Part shown: positions 1-9,783 of the stretch, in pieces | Numbering within the stretch: the first letter of the stretch is position 1 | Layout of the letters: each line of letters opens with the position of its first letter | NCBI RefSeq assembly: GCF_002119725.1 | Contig: NZ_CP021109.1 | Location: 2,480,001 to 2,544,000, forward strand | Source: Bordetella genomosp. 9 | GTDB taxonomy: Bacteria > Pseudomonadota > Gammaproteobacteria > Burkholderiales > Burkholderiaceae_B | Direction: 5' to 3' | DNA: 64,000 nt | Position numbers and translations under genes: made by a program | Notes under the pieces: generated by a model | What the model saw: only the letters and a program-made list of their open reading frames with translations | What the model was told of the DNA's origin: nothing | Databases searched by the model: none

Positions 1-403
1 CGGGACGCTGCTGTTTCATGAGCCCATGGTCTGGGTCGGCGCCCCGCAATTCGAGCTGTGGCGCCGCGACCCCCTGCCGATCGCCGTCTACGAAAGCGAA
101 AGTCTGGCGCGGCGCAGCGCCATCCATTCACTCGCGCAGCAAGGGCGCCGCTACAAAGTCGTCTACAACAGCTCCAGCATCGCCGGTCAGATCGCCGCGG
201 TCGAGAGCGGCCTTGCCGTCGCGGCGCTGACCCAGTGCAGCACGCCCAAGCATCTGCGCATCCTGGGACGCGACGAGAACCTGGGCCCGCTCGAACCCAT
301 GGAAGTTGCGGTCTACAGAAGCCGCGAATCGCGCGGGTCAAGGGCGGTAGACAGCTTGTGGGCTTTGCTGGTCAGGACACTGCGGCAGTCGGCGCCCGCC
401 TGA
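1..403 (+). CDS. LysR-family transcriptional regulator, C-terminal part (5' end outside window)
   Basis: The reading frame is open from the first bases of the window, so only the C-terminal ~133 residues are present; the start codon and DNA-binding domain lie upstream. The fragment resembles the second half of a LysR substrate-binding domain: a strand-helix region around VYNSSSIAGQIAAVESGLAVAAL, where LysR proteins recognise the effector and scan along a helix, followed by the usual LPPVP-like turn region (LGPLEPMEVAVYRS) and a terminal helix. The target genes and effector cannot be told from this part. The next gene (metallophosphoesterase) is on the opposite strand and convergent. Confidence 0.75.
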   Translation, partial: GTLLFHEPMVWVGAPQFELWRRDPLPIAVYESESLARRSAIHSLAQQGRRYKVVYNSSSIAGQIAAVESGLAVAALTQCSTPKHLRILGRDENLGPLEPMEVAVYRSRESRGSRAVDSLWALLVRTLRQSAPA

Positions 404-495
404 AGCGGACGCGCACGTGCCGCGAAAAGCGTGTCCACCTTTCCCGCAGTCACGAGAGTATGCAGCGGTCAGGCGCGCTGGCGCGGCGTCGCGCG

Positions 496-1365
496 TCAGT
501 CTCCGGCCACGGTGGAATGATCGGAGGCGCCGTGGCTGCGCGCCGGCCGCTTGCCCAGGCCGTCCAGGTCGAGCGTCAGCGTGGGTTTGAAGTTTTCCTG
601 CTCGCCCTTGCCCGCATAGCCCAGGGGGTTGGCGACGACGCGGCAGCCGTCCTGCACGTAGTCGAACTGGCGATGCAGATGGCCATGCAGCCACAGGTCC
701 GCCCGCGGGAGCAGGTCATCCAGCGCATTGCAGAAGCCCGCCGTGCCGGGCGTGACGCCATAGCGCGGATCGGCGCTGGACAGCGTGGGCGCGAAATGCG
801 TAACGGCCACCGTCGGCCCTTCGAAGGGCGCCTCCAGCGCCTCGCGCAGCCAGGCCTGGCAGGCGAGTCCCTGTTCGCGCAGGGCTTCCGCCAGAAAAGG
901 CTCGCCGTTGCGAACGGTCCCGGCTTTTTCCAGATAGAAATTGGCGGCGCGGAACGCCTTGCCCCGTTTGCGCAGCACCTGCGTCAGCGTGTCGCCCGGG
1001 GCGGCCAGCGCGTCGAAATCCGTCCATAGCGTCGTGCCCACGAAGCGGACGCCTTCGATGATCAGCGTCTCGCGCTCCAGCCACTGAATCTCGAGCTGGT
1101 CGCACAGCTCGCGCAGGCGCCGGTGGGTCGTATCGAAATCCAGCGCATCGTATTCATGATTGCCGGGCAGATACACGACCGGAACCGGCCAGCCGTTGCG
1201 CGGGGAAAACCGCCCCAGGCCAAAGTCGTCGTCCGCCAAACGAGAGCCGGGCTGATAGGAACCGATGTCCCCCGCCAGAATCAACAGATCCGCGCCAGGG
1301 GCCGGCTGCGGCTGGAAATCGGCGTTGGTCTCAAGATGCAGGTCGGAAAGCAGTTGGATCTTCAT
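496..1365 (-). CDS. Calcineurin-like metallophosphoesterase
   Basis: A 289-residue cytoplasmic protein with the five sequence blocks of calcineurin-like phosphoesterases in the expected order: SDLHLE at residues 7-12, GDIGS, GNHEY, THFAP and HGHLH. These Asp, His and Asn residues bind the dinuclear metal centre that hydrolyses phosphomono- or phosphodiesters. No signal peptide or membrane segment is visible. The family covers nucleotidases, cyclic-nucleotide phosphodiesterases and protein phosphatases, and sequence alone does not choose among them. The MFS gene lies 36 bp upstream in the same direction, so the two may be co-transcribed. Confidence 0.85.
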   Translation of the reverse strand: MKIQLLSDLHLETNADFQPQPAPGADLLILAGDIGSYQPGSRLADDDFGLGRFSPRNGWPVPVVYLPGNHEYDALDFDTTHRRLRELCDQLEIQWLERETLIIEGVRFVGTTLWTDFDALAAPGDTLTQVLRKRGKAFRAANFYLEKAGTVRNGEPFLAEALREQGLACQAWLREALEAPFEGPTVAVTHFAPTLSSADPRYGVTPGTAGFCNALDDLLPRADLWLHGHLHRQFDYVQDGCRVVANPLGYAGKGEQENFKPTLTLDLDGLGKRPARSHGASDHSTVAGD

Positions 1366-1401
1366 GCCACAAGGGTACCGCAGCCCGCCGCCGCAACGCC
1401 G

Positions 1402-2676
1402 TCAGGCCCGCCCCGGGCTGGGCACGCGCATGCCGCCGTGCAGCCGCAGCGTCAGCGTGGCCAGCAGAACGAGGTTCACGAGGTTGGCCGCCACGCCCAG
1501 CATGAACGCGGCATCGTAGCTGGCGTAGCGGTCGTACAGAAAGCCGGCCAGCCAGCCGCCGGCCGCCATACCGGAGCCCGTCATCAGCAGGGTTGCCGGG
1601 ACGCGCCAATAGGCCTCGCTGGGCGGAAAGATTTCGCGCACCGCCAGCACGTAGGCCGGAATCAAGGCGCTGAACCCCAGCCCATAGGCGATCGAGACCG
1701 CGAACAGTCCGAACTGCTGCTGAACGTACAGATAGCCCGATACCGCGACCATCTGCATGAAGGAACTGATCAGCGCGGTACGCACGCCGCCGATCCGGTC
1801 CGAGACCAGTCCCCACGCCTGCCGGCTGAGAAAGGCGACGCCCAGCAATACGGACAGCATCGCCGCGCCGACCGTGGCCGGCAGGCCGCGATCGCTGCAC
1901 AGCGCGACCAGGTGGCCTTGCGGCATCGCCATCGGCACGCAACAGAGGAAGCCCGCCACAGCCAGCATGATGAAGACGGTATTGGGCCGCAAGCCCGAGA
2001 TATGCCCCGCGCGGCCGTGCTGGGCGGTAGCGGCGGGCGGAGGGCTGGCCGGCGCCGGCCGCAGAAAGAATGCCGCCAGGCATGCGACCGCGACCAATTC
2101 GAGCAGGCCGTAGCCGACCATGGTGGCGCGCCAGCCCCAACGCGCGATCGTGGTTTCGAACACCACGGGCCACACGATGCCGGCGATGTAGTTGCCGCTG
2201 GAAAGCAGCGCCAGCGCCGAACCCCGGCGCCGCACGAACCAGTGGCTGACGTAGACGTAGAGCGGCGCGTTCAGCCCCGCAATGCCCAGCAGGCCGATCA
2301 ACACGCCATGCCCCAGGTACAGGGCCCACGGTTCGCCGATGGTCGATACGGCCAGTCCCGCGAAGACCGAGGCCGCGCCGCCTATCACGGTCCAGCGTAT
2401 GCCGAAGCGGTGCGCCAGCCGCCCCATGAGGATGCCGCCTACCGCGGATCCCAGCCATGCCAGGGAACTGCCCAGTGCGGGCACCGAACGGGCGCCGCCC
2501 ATATCTGCTGCAATGGTTTTCAGGCCCACTGTGGAAATCAATGGGCCGCCAAAGGACATGCCCAGGCAAATCAGCGCCATGATCGCGATGCGCCAGGCTC
2601 TGCGGGAATCCAGCTCCTGCTCTTCCGATACAAGGCACGCCGCGCCATTGCGCGGTCCGCCCGTGGCTTGGGCCAT
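1402..2676 (-). CDS. MFS transporter
   Basis: A polytopic membrane protein of 424 residues with about twelve hydrophobic helices in two halves, as in the major facilitator superfamily. The motif between helices 2 and 3 (GRLAHRFGIRW) matches the family's G-x-x-x-D-R-x-G-R-R-like loop. I chose the start at 2676 (MAQATGG) because a purine-rich ribosome-binding stretch (GGGAGGGACAGGGAA) lies just upstream; an in-frame ATG 21 codons further upstream would only add a hydrophilic tail. The substrate is unknown; a monocarboxylate/oxalate-type carrier is possible from the overall look. Confidence 0.8.
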   Translation of the reverse strand: MAQATGGPRNGAACLVSEEQELDSRRAWRIAIMALICLGMSFGGPLISTVGLKTIAADMGGARSVPALGSSLAWLGSAVGGILMGRLAHRFGIRWTVIGGAASVFAGLAVSTIGEPWALYLGHGVLIGLLGIAGLNAPLYVYVSHWFVRRRGSALALLSSGNYIAGIVWPVVFETTIARWGWRATMVGYGLLELVAVACLAAFFLRPAPASPPPAATAQHGRAGHISGLRPNTVFIMLAVAGFLCCVPMAMPQGHLVALCSDRGLPATVGAAMLSVLLGVAFLSRQAWGLVSDRIGGVRTALISSFMQMVAVSGYLYVQQQFGLFAVSIAYGLGFSALIPAYVLAVREIFPPSEAYWRVPATLLMTGSGMAAGGWLAGFLYDRYASYDAAFMLGVAANLVNLVLLATLTLRLHGGMRVPSPGRA

Positions 2677-2901
2677 TTCCCTGTCCCTCCCATACGGGGG
2701 CTGTTGCCGCCCCTGCCCTGTCGTCTCCATGGCCGCCACTATAGCAACATCGGCGCACGTGGCTTTTTAGAACATCTACAGCTTGATACTTCTAGATAGT
2801 TCTTTGTATTTAGGTCTTTCAGGAATACGGCGTCCACCAGCAAGGCCGGTGCTATCCTACGCGCGGCTCCTCCACCGCCACGCAACAAGGGAAGTTCTCC
2901 G

Positions 2902-5127
2902 GTGCCGCAACATGACGCTCCCGCAGTGACCCAGCACGATCTCGACCGCTGCGCCGAAGAGCCGATCCGCATCCCCGGCGCCATCCAGCCATTTGCCGCG
3001 CTGGTCCTGCTTGCGGCGGACGACCTGCGCGTGCTCACCCGCAGCGCGAACGCCGAAGCCATGCTCGGCGAACGACTGCAGGCGGGCCGGCCGCTGCCGC
3101 ACAATGCGGGGCCGGGATGGGGATCGGTCCTGGAGCGGCTGCAACACTGGGCCGCCGGAGAAGACAACGGCTTTTCCGCGCCGATATCGATCGGCGCAAG
3201 CCGTATGCACGTGTCCGGCTCGCGCACCGCCCAAGGCCTGCTGCTGGAATTCGAACCGGACGGCGACACCCAGGGCACGACGCTCGATGCCCTCTATCCG
3301 CGCTTGCGGGATCTGCTGGACGACATCCAGCCCGCCGGAGCGCCGGAGCCCATCCTCGATCGCGCGGTCCGCGAGATGCGCCGCCTGACCGGCTTCGACC
3401 GCGTGCTCGCCTACCGTTTCGACGCGGACGGCAACGGCACCGTCCTGGCCGAGGACGGCAACGGCGTCCTGCCTTCGTACCTCGGCCATCGCTTCCCGGC
3501 GGCCGATGTCCCGGCGCAGGCGCGTGCGCTGTACTGCCAGAATCGAATCCGCCTGATTCCGGACGCCAATTACCAGCCCGTGCCCCTGTCGCCGCCGCTG
3601 ATCGGTCCCGCGCAGGAACCCGTGGACCTGACATCGGCAAACTGGCGCAGCGTCTCTCCCGTTCACCTGGAATACATGCGCAACATGGGCACGCTGGCGT
3701 CCATGTCGGTCTCGCTGGTCATCGACGAAAAGCTGTGGGGACTGATCTCCTGCCACAGTGCGAAGCCCCGCCTGGTCGGACCGCAAATCCGCGCCGCCAG
3801 CGAATTCCTGGGCCGCATCGCGGCGCACCACATCGGCGCGCACGAGCGCATCGCCGATCACGCCCACCGCATCGAACTCAAGAAAATCGAGATCGAACTG
3901 GTCGAGCTGCTGTCCCGCGCCGATTCCCTGCGCGACGGCTTCATGCACCGGTCGTCCGCATGGACGCGCCTGCTCGATGCCGACGGCGCGGCGCTGGTCT
4001 GGCAGGACGAGGTTCAGACGGTAGGCAAAACGCCCACGGACGCCCAGATCAGGCAGATCGCGCAATGGCTGGACGAGCGCGGCATCGAACAGCTTTACCA
4101 CACCGACCGCCTGGCGCTGGAGTGGCCCGGGGCGGGCCCGTTTTCCGACGTCGCCAGCGGCCTGGCCGCGGCCTCCATTTCGGGGCTGCACATGGGCTAT
4201 CTGCTGTGGTTCCGGCCGGAGATCGTCCGGACGGTCCAATGGCGCGGCGATCCCCGCAAGCCGATGGACCCTGTCTCGGGGCGCCTGCATCCGCGCAAGT
4301 CGTTCGAACTGTGGCAAGAGGAAGTCCGCGGCCGCGCGGCGCCATGGCGCCGTGCCGAGATCGATGCGCTTGGCGATTTCCGCACCGTGGTCGTCAACCT
4401 GATCCTGAAGCGCGCGGAGGAACGCGCCGCCTTGAGCGAGCAGCTGCAGCGCAGCAATGTGGAGCTGGAGTCCTTCTCCTACTCGGTGTCGCACGATCTG
4501 CGCGCGCCCTTCCGGCACATCGCGGGCTTCGCGGAACTGCTGAAGCGGCGCGAGACCGACAAGCTCGACGCCACGTCCAGCCGGTATATCGACAACATCA
4601 TGCGGGCGGCGGTAACGGCCGGGCGCCTGGTCGACGACCTGTTGCGCTTTTCGCATATGGGCAGGGCTGCGCTCAGCCCCACGATGCTCGACATGAACAA
4701 GCTGGTGGCGGAGGTAAGGCAGGCGGTGGAAATGTCGCTGCCGCGGCAGACCGTCCAGTGGCGCATCGGGGACCTGCCTGGCGCCTGGGGCGACCCGCAA
4801 TATATCCGCCAGGTCTGGTACAACCTGCTCGAGAACGCGGTCAAATATTCGAGCAGCCGTGCCCAGCCCATCGTGACGGTCACGGGAGAGAATTGCGGTA
4901 CATTCACCGTGTTCACGGTTGCCGACAATGGCGTGGGTTTCGACATGGCGTATGCCGGCAAACTGTTCGGCGTATTCCAGCGCCTGCACCGTGTCGAAGA
5001 CTTCGAAGGAACGGGCATCGGCCTGGCGCTGTGCAAGCGCATCGTCGAAAAGCACGGCGGCTGGATCAAGGGCGAAGGCGTCATCGACCAGGGGGCGAAA
5101 TTCTCTTTCGCGCTGCCCGGCCAATAG
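2902..5127 (+). CDS. bphP: Bacteriophytochrome sensor histidine kinase
   Basis: Red/far-red photoreceptor kinase of 741 residues with PAS, GAF, PHY, HisKA and HATPase_c domains. The N-terminal Cys17 (LDRCAEEPIRIPG) is where bacteriophytochromes attach biliverdin by a thioether. The GAF domain carries FPAADVPAQARALY, the counterpart of the PASDIP chromophore-contact motif, and the PHY tongue has HPRKSF, the PRxSF motif. The phospho-accepting His531 lies in SVSHDLRAPF, and NLLENAVKYSS is the ATP-binding N-box. The start is GTG with AAGGGAAG about 8 bases upstream. A CheY-like regulator and a hybrid kinase follow at once, and heme oxygenase, which makes biliverdin, lies downstream, so chromophore supply is encoded on site. 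Confidence 0.95.
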   Translation: MPQHDAPAVTQHDLDRCAEEPIRIPGAIQPFAALVLLAADDLRVLTRSANAEAMLGERLQAGRPLPHNAGPGWGSVLERLQHWAAGEDNGFSAPISIGASRMHVSGSRTAQGLLLEFEPDGDTQGTTLDALYPRLRDLLDDIQPAGAPEPILDRAVREMRRLTGFDRVLAYRFDADGNGTVLAEDGNGVLPSYLGHRFPAADVPAQARALYCQNRIRLIPDANYQPVPLSPPLIGPAQEPVDLTSANWRSVSPVHLEYMRNMGTLASMSVSLVIDEKLWGLISCHSAKPRLVGPQIRAASEFLGRIAAHHIGAHERIADHAHRIELKKIEIELVELLSRADSLRDGFMHRSSAWTRLLDADGAALVWQDEVQTVGKTPTDAQIRQIAQWLDERGIEQLYHTDRLALEWPGAGPFSDVASGLAAASISGLHMGYLLWFRPEIVRTVQWRGDPRKPMDPVSGRLHPRKSFELWQEEVRGRAAPWRRAEIDALGDFRTVVVNLILKRAEERAALSEQLQRSNVELESFSYSVSHDLRAPFRHIAGFAELLKRRETDKLDATSSRYIDNIMRAAVTAGRLVDDLLRFSHMGRAALSPTMLDMNKLVAEVRQAVEMSLPRQTVQWRIGDLPGAWGDPQYIRQVWYNLLENAVKYSSSRAQPIVTVTGENCGTFTVFTVADNGVGFDMAYAGKLFGVFQRLHRVEDFEGTGIGLALCKRIVEKHGGWIKGEGVIDQGAKFSFALPGQ

Positions 5128-5137
5128 ACGCGCCAGT

Positions 5138-5629
5138 ATGGAAAAGACAATGAACGACCTACGGCCGATTCTGCTGGTCGAAGACAATCCCAACGACATC
5201 GAACTGACGCTCACGGCGCTGAAGCAGTGCAACATCGCCAATCAGGTGATCGTGCTGCGCGACGGCGCCGAGGCGCTGGACTACGTGTATCGCCGCGGCG
5301 ATTACGCGAGCCGGGCGGCCGGCGAGCCGGCCGTCATCCTGCTGGACCTGAAATTGCCGAAGGTGGACGGCCTGGAAGTGCTGGCGCGCATCAAGTCCGA
5401 TGCCGACCACAAGCAGATCCCCATCGTGATGCTGACCTCGTCGAAGGAGGAAAAGGACCTGGTGCGCAGCTACCAGTCCGGCGTCAACTCCTTCGTGGTC
5501 AAGCCCGTCGAATTTTCCGAGTTCTTCGAAGCCATCCGCAATCTCGGAATGTTCTGGGCCATTCTCAACCAGCCGCCGCCGCCGCGCAGGCGGGGCGGCG
5601 CCGCCAATGACGCCCAGGAGCCGTCTTGA
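5138..5629 (+). CDS. CheY-like single-domain response regulator (Rcp1 type)
   Basis: A 163-residue single receiver domain with no output domain. ILLVEDNPNDIELT at the N-terminus and LLDLKLPKVDG around the phospho-acceptor Asp are typical of Rcp1-like regulators that pair with phytochrome kinases; MLTSSKEE and VVKPVEF supply the conserved Thr/Ser and Lys. It starts 10 bases after bphP stops. An alternative start at 5150 (MNDLRP) is also plausible and fits the family length slightly better. Its stop overlaps the TTG start of the hybrid kinase by 4 bases, which suggests translational coupling. It most likely accepts phosphate from BphP and passes the light signal on by protein contact. Confidence 0.9.
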   Translation: MEKTMNDLRPILLVEDNPNDIELTLTALKQCNIANQVIVLRDGAEALDYVYRRGDYASRAAGEPAVILLDLKLPKVDGLEVLARIKSDADHKQIPIVMLTSSKEEKDLVRSYQSGVNSFVVKPVEFSEFFEAIRNLGMFWAILNQPPPPRRRGGAANDAQEPS

Positions 5630-8259
5630 TCCTGCTGCTCGAGGACAACGATCTCGACGCCGAATTGATGATCCATCAATTGGCCGAGTCCCTGCCCGCC
5701 ACCCCGATACGCCGCGTGCACGACAAGCGCTCGTATATCGAGGCGCTGGGGTCGGACGACGTCTGTCTGGTGGTATGCGACTTCTCCCTGCCGGACATCG
5801 ACGGCTGGGAAGCGCTGCTGATCGCGGTCGCCGAAAAGCCGGAAGTGCCGTTCATCTTCGTATCCGGCGTGATCGGCGAAGACCTGGCGGTCAAGGCGCT
5901 GAAGGCGGGCGCCACCGACTACGTGCTGAAACAGCGGCTGGACCGCCTGGGCGCGGCGGCGCGCCGGGCCATGTCCGAGGCCGAAGACCGGCGCGCGCGC
6001 CGCCTGGCCGAGGACGCGCTGCGTGACAGCGAGGCCCGCTTCCGCGCGCTGGCCGACAGCGCGCCGGCCCTGATCTGGGAAACCGACGCGGCCGGCGCCG
6101 TCACCTTCGTCAACCGCCATTTCGAAGTCATGTTCGGCCAAAGCAGCGACGCCATGCTGGGCGCGGGCTGGCACCGCATCATCTATCCTCCGGATCTGCC
6201 GATGATGCGCGCAACGTTCGACAAAGCCATCCGCGATGCCGCCGCCTTCGAGCAGGAAGCGCGCGCGGTGGACGCCAACGGACGTCTGCGCTGGCTCGAT
6301 TGCCGCGCCGTGCCGCGCGTGGACCATGCCGGCCAGTTCCAGGGCTTGACCGGCATCAATGTCGACGTCACCGATGCCAAGCTCGCGCGCGACGAACTGG
6401 AGCACATGGTGCTCGCGCGCACCGCCGAACTCATGCAGACCAACGAGCGCCTGCTTGACGAGATGCGGCAGCGCGCCGACGCGGAAGCGGCCCGCACGCG
6501 CGTGGAGGAACAGCTGCGGCAAGCCCAGAAGATGGAAGCCTTCGGCCAGCTGACCGGGGGCGTGGCGCACGACTTCAACAACTTCCTGACCGTCATCCTG
6601 GGCAACCTCGAAACGCTGGAGCGCCAGCTTGCCGAGGAATCCGGCAAGCCGCACGATCCGCACAGGGTGGCCCTGGCCCTGCAGCATGCCAAACAGGGCG
6701 CGCAACGCGCCGCGGCGTTGACCCAGCGGCTGCTGGCTTTCGCGCGCCGCCAGCCGCTGCAGCCGCGACGCATCGACGTCAACACGCTGATCGCCGCCAC
6801 CGCCGAAATCCTCACGCGCACGCTGGGCGAGCACGTCGATCTGCGCAGCGACCTGCAGGCCGACGTCTGGCCCATTCACGTCGATCCGCACATGATGGAA
6901 AGCGCCCTCCTGAACCTGGCGGTGAACGCGCGCGACGCGATGCCGGGCGGCGGCGAGATCGTCATCGAAACGCGCAACGTCGTGTTCGACGGGCGGCCGC
7001 CCTGCCCCATCGATGTGGCGCCCGGCGACTACGTGCGCGTGAGCATCCGCGACACGGGCACCGGCATTGCGCCGGAGATCCTGGAAAAAGTATTCGAGCC
7101 GTTTTTCACGACCAAGGACGTCGGCGTCGGAACCGGCCTGGGCCTGAGCCAGGTCTACGGGTTCGTCAAGCAATCGGGCGGGCACGTCGCCATCGACAGC
7201 ACCGTGGGCGTGGGCACGGCGGTCCATCTGCATCTGCCGCGCTACACCGGCGTCGAGGCGCAAGCGGGCGAAGGCTCCGCCGACGCCGCCCTGCCTGCCG
7301 CCAAAGGCGAAGCCATCCTGGTCGTGGAAGACGACGAGGCCGTGCGCGCGCATTCGGCGGCCGTCCTGGCGGAACTGGGCTACACGGTTCACCAGGCCTG
7401 CGACGCCGCGTCGGCATTGCAATGCCTGCGCGCGCATCCGGAGATCGCCCTGCTGTTCACGGACGTTGGCTTGCCCAAGGGATTCAACGGGCCCGATCTG
7501 GCCGAGGCCGCGCGGCGTGCGCGGCCCGGGCTGCGGGTGCTGTATACGTCCGGCTACGCCGAAGGCCGCCTGACCCATGGCGGGCAGCTGCCTCCGGGTG
7601 TGGCCTTGATTCCCAAGCCCTTTACCTACACGGAATTGGCGCGGCGCGTGCGCACGATTCTGGACGATGGCGGCTTTGCCCGGGACGGCGCCGCACCGAT
7701 GGAATCTGCTGCAGACAGCGGCCCCACGTTCGGGCAGGATGCGTTGTACCGGCACCCGGCGGACAGCGCCGCGGCGCAAACGGCACCGGTCGCGCCTGCC
7801 GTTCTGCCGGCGCAAACGGCGCAACCCGCGCAACCCGCGCAACCGGCCCAGGCCGCGCAATCGGCGTCCACGACCCGGACCTCCACCGTCCTGCTCGTCG
7901 AGGATGACGAACTCGTGCGCATGCTCACCACCGACGCGCTGACCGGATACGGTTTCGAGGTGGTGGAAGCGGACACCGCGAAAGCGGCGCTGGCATCCAT
8001 GAAGTCCGGCGGCATCGGCGCGGCCATCGTGGATCTGGGACTGCCCGACATGCCGGGCAGCGAGCTTGTGCGCCGGCTGGCGCAGGAACATCCCGGGCTG
8101 CCGATCATCGTCGCCAGCGGGTATGGCGCCATCGACGTGGGGAACGATATGCCGGCCGGCGCGCGGCTGTCGTTCGTGCAGAAACCCTATGAACTGGAGC
8201 GCCTGCGCACGATGCTGCACGATGCCGGACTGACGGCGGCCCCCGGCGCACTCTCGTAG
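5626..8259 (+). CDS. Hybrid sensor kinase, REC-PAS-HisKA-HATPase-REC-REC
   Basis: An 877-residue cytoplasmic multi-domain kinase. It starts with a receiver ([23 protein letters not shown]), then a PAS/PAC sensor (about residues 135-255), a coiled linker, the kinase core with His315 in [10 protein letters not shown], the ATPase domain ([33 protein letters not shown]), and two further receivers (VVEDDEAVR with [16 protein letters not shown] with VDLGLP). There is no transmembrane segment, so the input is internal. The start is TTG with AGGAG five bases upstream, overlapping the previous stop as TTGA. The N-terminal receiver suggests it is itself a phosphorelay target in the phytochrome pathway; that link is inferred from operon position only. 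Confidence 0.9.
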   Translation: MILLLEDNDLDAELMIHQLAESLPATPIRRVHDKRSYIEALGSDDVCLVVCDFSLPDIDGWEALLIAVAEKPEVPFIFVSGVIGEDLAVKALKAGATDYVLKQRLDRLGAAARRAMSEAEDRRARRLAEDALRDSEARFRALADSAPALIWETDAAGAVTFVNRHFEVMFGQSSDAMLGAGWHRIIYPPDLPMMRATFDKAIRDAAAFEQEARAVDANGRLRWLDCRAVPRVDHAGQFQGLTGINVDVTDAKLARDELEHMVLARTAELMQTNERLLDEMRQRADAEAARTRVEEQLRQAQKMEAFGQLTGGVAHDFNNFLTVILGNLETLERQLAEESGKPHDPHRVALALQHAKQGAQRAAALTQRLLAFARRQPLQPRRIDVNTLIAATAEILTRTLGEHVDLRSDLQADVWPIHVDPHMMESALLNLAVNARDAMPGGGEIVIETRNVVFDGRPPCPIDVAPGDYVRVSIRDTGTGIAPEILEKVFEPFFTTKDVGVGTGLGLSQVYGFVKQSGGHVAIDSTVGVGTAVHLHLPRYTGVEAQAGEGSADAALPAAKGEAILVVEDDEAVRAHSAAVLAELGYTVHQACDAASALQCLRAHPEIALLFTDVGLPKGFNGPDLAEAARRARPGLRVLYTSGYAEGRLTHGGQLPPGVALIPKPFTYTELARRVRTILDDGGFARDGAAPMESAADSGPTFGQDALYRHPADSAAAQTAPVAPAVLPAQTAQPAQPAQPAQAAQSASTTRTSTVLLVEDDELVRMLTTDALTGYGFEVVEADTAKAALASMKSGGIGAAIVDLGLPDMPGSELVRRLAQEHPGLPIIVASGYGAIDVGNDMPAGARLSFVQKPYELERLRTMLHDAGLTAAPGALS
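7810..7863 (+). repeat. Imperfect 9-bp repeats coding an Ala-Gln-Pro linker
   Basis: Within the hybrid kinase, about six imperfect copies of a GCGCAACCC-like 9-mer encode a [16 protein letters not shown] linker between the second and third receiver domains. The unit is a whole number of codons, so copy changes would lengthen or shorten the linker without breaking the frame. Confidence 0.7.
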
Positions 8260-8319
8260 CGCGCTTGCGCCAGGCCGCAGAGTGCCGCCCGGGAGGCTCC
8301 CGCCTTGCCTGCCAGAGAG

Positions 8320-8892
8320 CTACTGCCCCTGGCGGCGCAGCCAGTCCGTCAAGGTATCGAAAGCATCGCAGGCGCCCGCCACGGCCTGGTTCACGTCCTC
8401 CGGACCGCGTAGCGCCGACGCCAGGAAGGACGTGAAGTCCTTCCAAAGCGCGCCCAGATCGGGTCCATAGCCGTCCAGGTAGTGAAAGCGGTGCGCCGGC
8501 CATGCCGCGGCGAACCGCTTGGCCATCATCCGGCCCCCGAGCTGAGACCCTTCGATCACGTACATCACGCCCAGCGCATAGGCCTGCGAACCCGTCACGT
8601 CGGGCAATGCGGGGCACATCGGCACGGCGGGCACCCGCATGCCCGCCGCCCTTGCTGCCTCGAAATCGCGCTGGATGCGCGCCGCCTTGTCGCGGCGTCG
8701 CGCGGCCTGCAATGCGGGCGGCCAGGGGCGCGCCCACAAGGACGCTTCCAATGGCTGCAGCCATCCGCACAGCGCCGCAAGATAGGCGATGTAGTCTTCA
8801 TAGGTCGCCTCGGGCGAGGCGATCCGCAGCGACCGGTCCAGACGCTCATGCCGGTCACGCGTCGCATCGCGCAAGGTGGCGTGTACGTCCAT
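8320..8892 (-). CDS. bphO: Biliverdin-producing heme oxygenase
   Basis: A 190-residue soluble protein of the bacterial heme oxygenase family, which opens heme to biliverdin, CO and iron. The N-terminal ATRDRHERLD places His15 as the proximal heme ligand, and YVIEGSQLGGRMM is the distal helix with its glycine-rich kink. Length is normal for the BphO type. It is convergent with the phytochrome operon, its end lying 60 bp from the hybrid kinase stop. Phytochromes of this class use biliverdin, so this gene probably supplies the chromophore, although it has its own promoter on the other strand. A small tautomerase gene lies directly upstream and may be co-transcribed. Confidence 0.92.
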   Translation of the reverse strand: MDVHATLRDATRDRHERLDRSLRIASPEATYEDYIAYLAALCGWLQPLEASLWARPWPPALQAARRRDKAARIQRDFEAARAAGMRVPAVPMCPALPDVTGSQAYALGVMYVIEGSQLGGRMMAKRFAAAWPAHRFHYLDGYGPDLGALWKDFTSFLASALRGPEDVNQAVAGACDAFDTLTDWLRRQGQ

Positions 8893-8904
8893 CTCGGCCC
8901 CGCC

Positions 8905-9099
8905 CTATCCGTTCTGGCGTTTGCTCACCAACTGGCCCGCCACCGCCCAATCGCTTGCCGGCACGTCATGGAAGACGATGTGCAGGCTCTCCGGCTTGAC
9001 GCCGGCCTCTTCCTTCATGACTTCGGTGAAGCGTTTTGCGATGGCCTGCTTCTGATCTTCGCTGCGGCCGGCAAGCAGTTCGACTTTGATGATGGGCAT
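8905..9099 (-). CDS. 4-oxalocrotonate tautomerase family protein
   Basis: A 64-residue protein beginning MPIIKVELLAGRS. After removal of Met, Pro1 would be the catalytic base of the tautomerase superfamily; the length matches the short 4-oxalocrotonate tautomerase group. I chose the start at 9099, not the longer ORF beginning at 9153, because Pro must be the second codon for activity. The substrate is not evident and no aromatic meta-cleavage genes are adjacent. The next gene downstream, 12 bp away, is heme oxygenase. Confidence 0.85.
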   Translation of the reverse strand: MPIIKVELLAGRSEDQKQAIAKRFTEVMKEEAGVKPESLHIVFHDVPASDWAVAGQLVSKRQNG

Positions 9100-9255
9100 G
9101 TGTGTTCCTGAAAGCGAGGCGGATATCGGAAATCGTACCGGCGGCGACTGCAAGCGAATCCAGGCTGGCGCGAGGACGCCGACGGACGGCAGAGTATGCC
9201 ATGCGACAGCCGCCGCGATGCCATGGCGACGGCGCCACGCCTTGCCGCCGCGGCG

Positions 9256-9630
9256 TCACGCGCCTTCGCGCTGCACCCTGGCGACGAACTGGTAGCCGCC
9301 GCCGCGCACGGTTTTGATCATCGCCGGCGCCTTGGGCGTATCCCCCAGTTTGCGCCGCAGGCGGCTGAGCTGCACATCGATGGTCCGGTCGTACGGCCGG
9401 GCGTCGCGCCCGCGTGTCCACCGCAGCAACTGTTCGCGCGTCAGCACCTGGTTGGGACGCGTCAGGAAAACCAGCAATACATCGCATTCGGCGCCCGTCA
9501 GCACAACCTCCAGGCCGTCCGGCCGGCGCAGCACCCGCGACCGCGTGTCGAAGGTCCAATCGGCGAAGCGGTAGATGGGTGCGGGACGAACGCCGTCCTG
9601 GACGGCGCCAAAGGGAGGAGTGGCGTCCAT
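9256..9630 (-). CDS. Orphan OmpR-type winged-helix DNA-binding protein
   Basis: A 124-residue protein made almost entirely of a C-terminal-type OmpR/PhoB winged helix: LTGAECDVLLVFLTRPNQVL leads into a recognition helix around DRTIDVQLSRLRRKLGD and ends in the wing IKTVRGGGYQF. There is no receiver domain and no membrane segment. The N-terminal ~20 residues are low in features. It may be a stand-alone regulator or the remnant of a longer one; the region upstream shows no matching receiver. The targets are unknown. It is divergent from the unknown gene starting at 9784. Confidence 0.8.
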   Translation of the reverse strand: MDATPPFGAVQDGVRPAPIYRFADWTFDTRSRVLRRPDGLEVVLTGAECDVLLVFLTRPNQVLTREQLLRWTRGRDARPYDRTIDVQLSRLRRKLGDTPKAPAMIKTVRGGGYQFVARVQREGA

Positions 9631-9783
9631 GGTTTCTTTGTCTTCGGCAAGCGGTCAGTCTAACAGCGGCTGCATTGCCCGGAATCACCGCGCGTACCGG
9701 TCGATACATATGGTTAATGGCGGTCGGGGTTGCATGGCGCAGCCGCAAGCCCGCTAAAGTAGCGGTCTACCCGGGTCCCCCCC

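Noticed and set aside
2857..5241. Long minus-strand ORF (794 residues) antisense to the phytochrome gene
   Set aside because: Composition is Arg/His/Gln-rich with no domain; it mirrors the high-GC coding bias of bphP.
5470..8220. 916-residue minus-strand ORF antisense to the response regulator and hybrid kinase
   Set aside because: Same artefact; the plus-strand proteins have clear domains throughout.
8260..8319. Terminator between the convergent hybrid kinase and heme oxygenase
   Set aside because: A short GGGAG/CTCCC palindrome is present but without a T tract; not strong enough to call.
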